DNA from: an uncultured bacterium
Lineage (GTDB): Bacteria > Actinomycetota > Coriobacteriia > Coriobacteriales > Coriobacteriaceae
Assembly: GCA_905215835.1 (NCBI GenBank)
Contig: CAJMRR010000112.1
Location: 1-6,835, forward strand
Direction of reading: 5' to 3'
DNA: 6,835 bases
Position numbers and translations under genes: made by a program
Shown here: one piece after another, positions 4,939-6,835 of the stretch
Layout: each line of letters opens with the position of its first letter
Numbering within the stretch: the stretch's first letter is position 1
The notes under the pieces: generated by a model
What the model saw: the letters and a program-made list of their open reading frames with translations, nothing else
Told to the model about the DNA's origin: nothing
Database searches by the model: none

Positions 4939-6835
4939 CTAGAACGTCTGCTCGTAGTCGCTGTGCTTTTTGGCCGAACGCACCAGGAACTCCTGGTTGG
5001 TGTTGGTGCCCTTAAGACCCTTGATAAACGACGCAGCTGCGCGCTCGGTGTTGTTCATGCCGGCAAGAATGCGACGCAGGCCAAAGACAAACGGACGCAT
5101 CTGCTCGTCAACCAACAGGTCCTCGTTACGCGTACCGGAGGCAACGGGGTCGATAGCCGGGAAGATGCGGCGGTCGGCCAGGTCGCGGTCGAGCTTGAGC
5201 TCCATGTTGCCGGTGCCCTTGAACTCCTCAAAGATGACCTCGTCCATCTTGGAGCCGGTGTCGATGAGGGCAGAGGCCAGGATGGTGAGCGAGCCACCGT
5301 TCTCGATATTGCGGGCTGCGCCCAGGAAGCGCTTGGGCGGATACAGTGCCGCCGAATCGACGCCGCCCGAAAGGATGCGGCCCGAGGCGGGCGCCGCCAA
5401 GTTGTAGGCGCGGGCAAGACGCGTGATGGAGTCGAGCACCACCACGACATCGCCGCCCAGCTCCACGATGCGCTTGGCGCGCTCGATGACGAGCTCTGCC
5501 ACACGAGTGTGGTTGTCGGCGGGCATATCGAAGGTCGACGCCACAACCTCGCCCTTGATGGAACGCTGCATATCGGTGACCTCTTCAGGGCGCTCGTCGA
5601 CGAGCAGGCAGATGAGGTGCACCTCGGGGTTGTTAATCGAGATAGACTGGCAGATCTTCTTGAGGATTGTGGTCTTGCCGGCCTTGGGCGGGGACACGAT
5701 CAAGCCACGCTGACCCTTGCCGATCGGCGACACGATGTCGATGGCGCGACCGGTAATGGAGTCCTTGCCATGCTCCATGCGCAGCGGCTCGTTGGGATAG
5801 ACCGGGGTGAGGTCACCGAACTTGGGGCGGTTGCGAATCTGCTCGGGGTCTAGACCGTTGACGGTCGTGATTTTGGCGAGGCCGGCGCGCTTGTCGCCGC
5901 CGCGCGAAGGACGAAGCGAGCCCTCGATGACGTCGCCCGTGCGCAGACGCGCGGAGCGGATGAGGTAGGCGGGCACGAAGGCGTCGTCGTTGGACTTCAT
6001 GTAGCCATGGGCATGGATGATACCGGAGCTGTCCGGACGAATCTGCAGGATGCCTTTGATGTCGCGGAAGCCCTCGGCCTTCGCGGCGGTGACGTAGATC
6101 TCCTCGACGAGCTCGGCTTTCTTCTTGCCGGTCGTCTCAATCTCGAACTCCTTGGCCTTCTCGCGCAGCTCGGCGACCTTCATGGCCGCGAGCTCCTCGC
6201 GCGAAAGCGTGGGCTCGGTGGGAGCGGCATTACGCTCCTTGTTGCGCTGCTTGCGATCGCGCTGGCGGTTGCGGCGGTCGTTGTTGCGCTCGTCCTTGCG
6301 CTCGTTGCGCTCGTCGTTGCGCTTGTGCTGGCGACGGTTGGGGCGAGCGCCGTCTTCGGCCTCGGCGGGCGCGGTGCCATCGGTTGCGGCGGCATCGGCG
6401 TTAGCCGCAGTATCATCGCTGGCCTCGGCCTTGGAATCGCCCTGCAGCTCGGCCTCGGCCTGCTGCTCGGACGCCTTGGCCTTAGCGGACTTCTTACGAC
6501 CGCGCTTGGGCTTCTCGGACGCAGACTGTTCGACGTCTTGGGGCTCGGCGGCATCAGTCGATGCATCGGCGGTCGTCTCGGCGGAATCCTCGGACGCACC
6601 CTTCTTGGCAGTCTTGGCCTTGGACGTGCGCTTAGCAGCAGTACGATGGCTGCGACCAGGACGGACGTCGGCGGGCTCGACATCGGCGGGAGCGGCCTCG
6701 GAAGTCGTAGCATCCTGGACGGGTGCATCGGCAGCGGTTGCAGACTCGGCGGTCGCCGCAGCATCCCGAGCGGCTGCAGCTGCGGCTGCGGCCTTCTCTG
6801 CCTCGACGAAGGCCTTGGGCTTGCGACCGCGACGG
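4939..6835 (-). CDS. rho: Transcription termination factor Rho, 5' end outside the window
   Basis: Rho is the hexameric RNA-dependent ATPase/helicase that ends transcription. The frame is open from the window edge to the stop at 4941-4939: 631 residues visible, start not visible. An internal ATG at 6183 is not the start, because it sits inside the Rho_N helical domain (SREELAAMKVAELREKAKEF...). Numbered from that Met, the order is OSB-fold primary RNA-binding domain (about 43-110), Walker A SPPKAGKT (164-171), catalytic Glu197 in DERPEE, Walker B VVVVLD (246-251), Q-loop ILSGGVD (270-276), R-loop TGSKMDEV (309-316) and arginine finger Arg339 in DRRIFPAID. Upstream of Rho_N are at least 210 residues of low complexity: Ala/Glu/Asp-rich segments, RGRK motifs, and an Arg/Asn/Asp-rich block at 6345-6229. 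Long basic extensions are known in actinobacterial Rho. The primary RNA-site aromatics are missing. The visible bicyclomycin-contact motifs look intact. Confidence 0.97.
   Translation of the reverse strand, partial: RRGRKPKAFVEAEKAAAAAAAARDAAATAESATAADAPVQDATTSEAAPADVEPADVRPGRSHRTAAKRTSKAKTAKKGASEDSAETTADASTDAAEPQDVEQSASEKPKRGRKKSAKAKASEQQAEAELQGDSKAEASDDTAANADAAATDGTAPAEAEDGARPNRRQHKRNDERNERKDERNNDRRNRQRDRKQRNKERNAAPTEPTLSREELAAMKVAELREKAKEFEIETTGKKKAELVEEIYVTAAKAEGFRDIKGILQIRPDSSGIIHAHGYMKSNDDAFVPAYLIRSARLRTGDVIEGSLRPSRGGDKRAGLAKITTVNGLDPEQIRNRPKFGDLTPVYPNEPLRMEHGKDSITGRAIDIVSPIGKGQRGLIVSPPKAGKTTILKKICQSISINNPEVHLICLLVDERPEEVTDMQRSIKGEVVASTFDMPADNHTRVAELVIERAKRIVELGGDVVVVLDSITRLARAYNLAAPASGRILSGGVDSAALYPPKRFLGAARNIENGGSLTILASALIDTGSKMDEVIFEEFKGTGNMELKLDRDLADRRIFPAIDPVASGTRNEDLLVDEQMRPFVFGLRRILAGMNNTERAAASFIKGLKGTNTNQEFLVRSAKKHSDYEQTF

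Noticed and set aside
4927..5853. 308-codon plus-strand open frame opposite rho
   Set aside because: It is an antisense shadow of the highly conserved Rho core, with no family features.
6180..6764. 194-codon minus-strand frame of Pro/Arg/Ser-rich protein before rho
   Set aside because: It is an out-of-frame reading of the Rho N-terminal extension. The rho frame itself is open through the region and continues smoothly into Rho_N.

Overview
The window looks like chromosomal DNA of a high-GC Gram-positive anaerobe, most likely class Coriobacteriia (Collinsella-like). This is an inference from base composition, from a Rho factor with a very long charged N-terminal extension typical of Actinomycetota, and from the style of the other proteins. 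No database search was possible. Nothing suggests a phage, plasmid, transposon or CRISPR array.

Left edge (1-275, minus strand): a tRNA cluster, in transcription order tRNA-His(GTG), tRNA-Lys(CTT) and a second identical tRNA-Lys(CTT) cut by the window edge. A sigma-70-type promoter for it lies at 301-329. The cluster diverges from the gene to its right across an AT-rich spacer.

Plus-strand half (about 400-2782): a PLP-dependent class I/II aminotransferase (440-1621) with its own terminator (1647-1689), then a ROK-family sugar kinase, probably fructokinase (1763-2653), with its own promoter and Shine-Dalgarno. The intervening terminator suggests two separate transcription units. The kinase unit ends at a 17-bp perfect hairpin with T-runs on both strands.

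Minus-strand half (2768-6835), in transcription order: rho, open at the right window edge and ending at 4939 with a terminator at 4871-4901; a promoter at 4762-4790; a two-helix membrane-anchored acidic protein of unknown function (4625-3225); and a VanZ-family membrane protein (3217-2768) 7 nt downstream. The last codons of the VanZ gene are part of the shared convergent terminator.

These are mostly housekeeping genes. Most worth a second look are the Rho protein, whose primary RNA-binding site lacks the usual aromatic residues, the unrecognised membrane protein paired with VanZ, and a possible 11-codon leader ORF overlapping the aminotransferase start. I see no clear novel defence, mobile or biosynthetic system.
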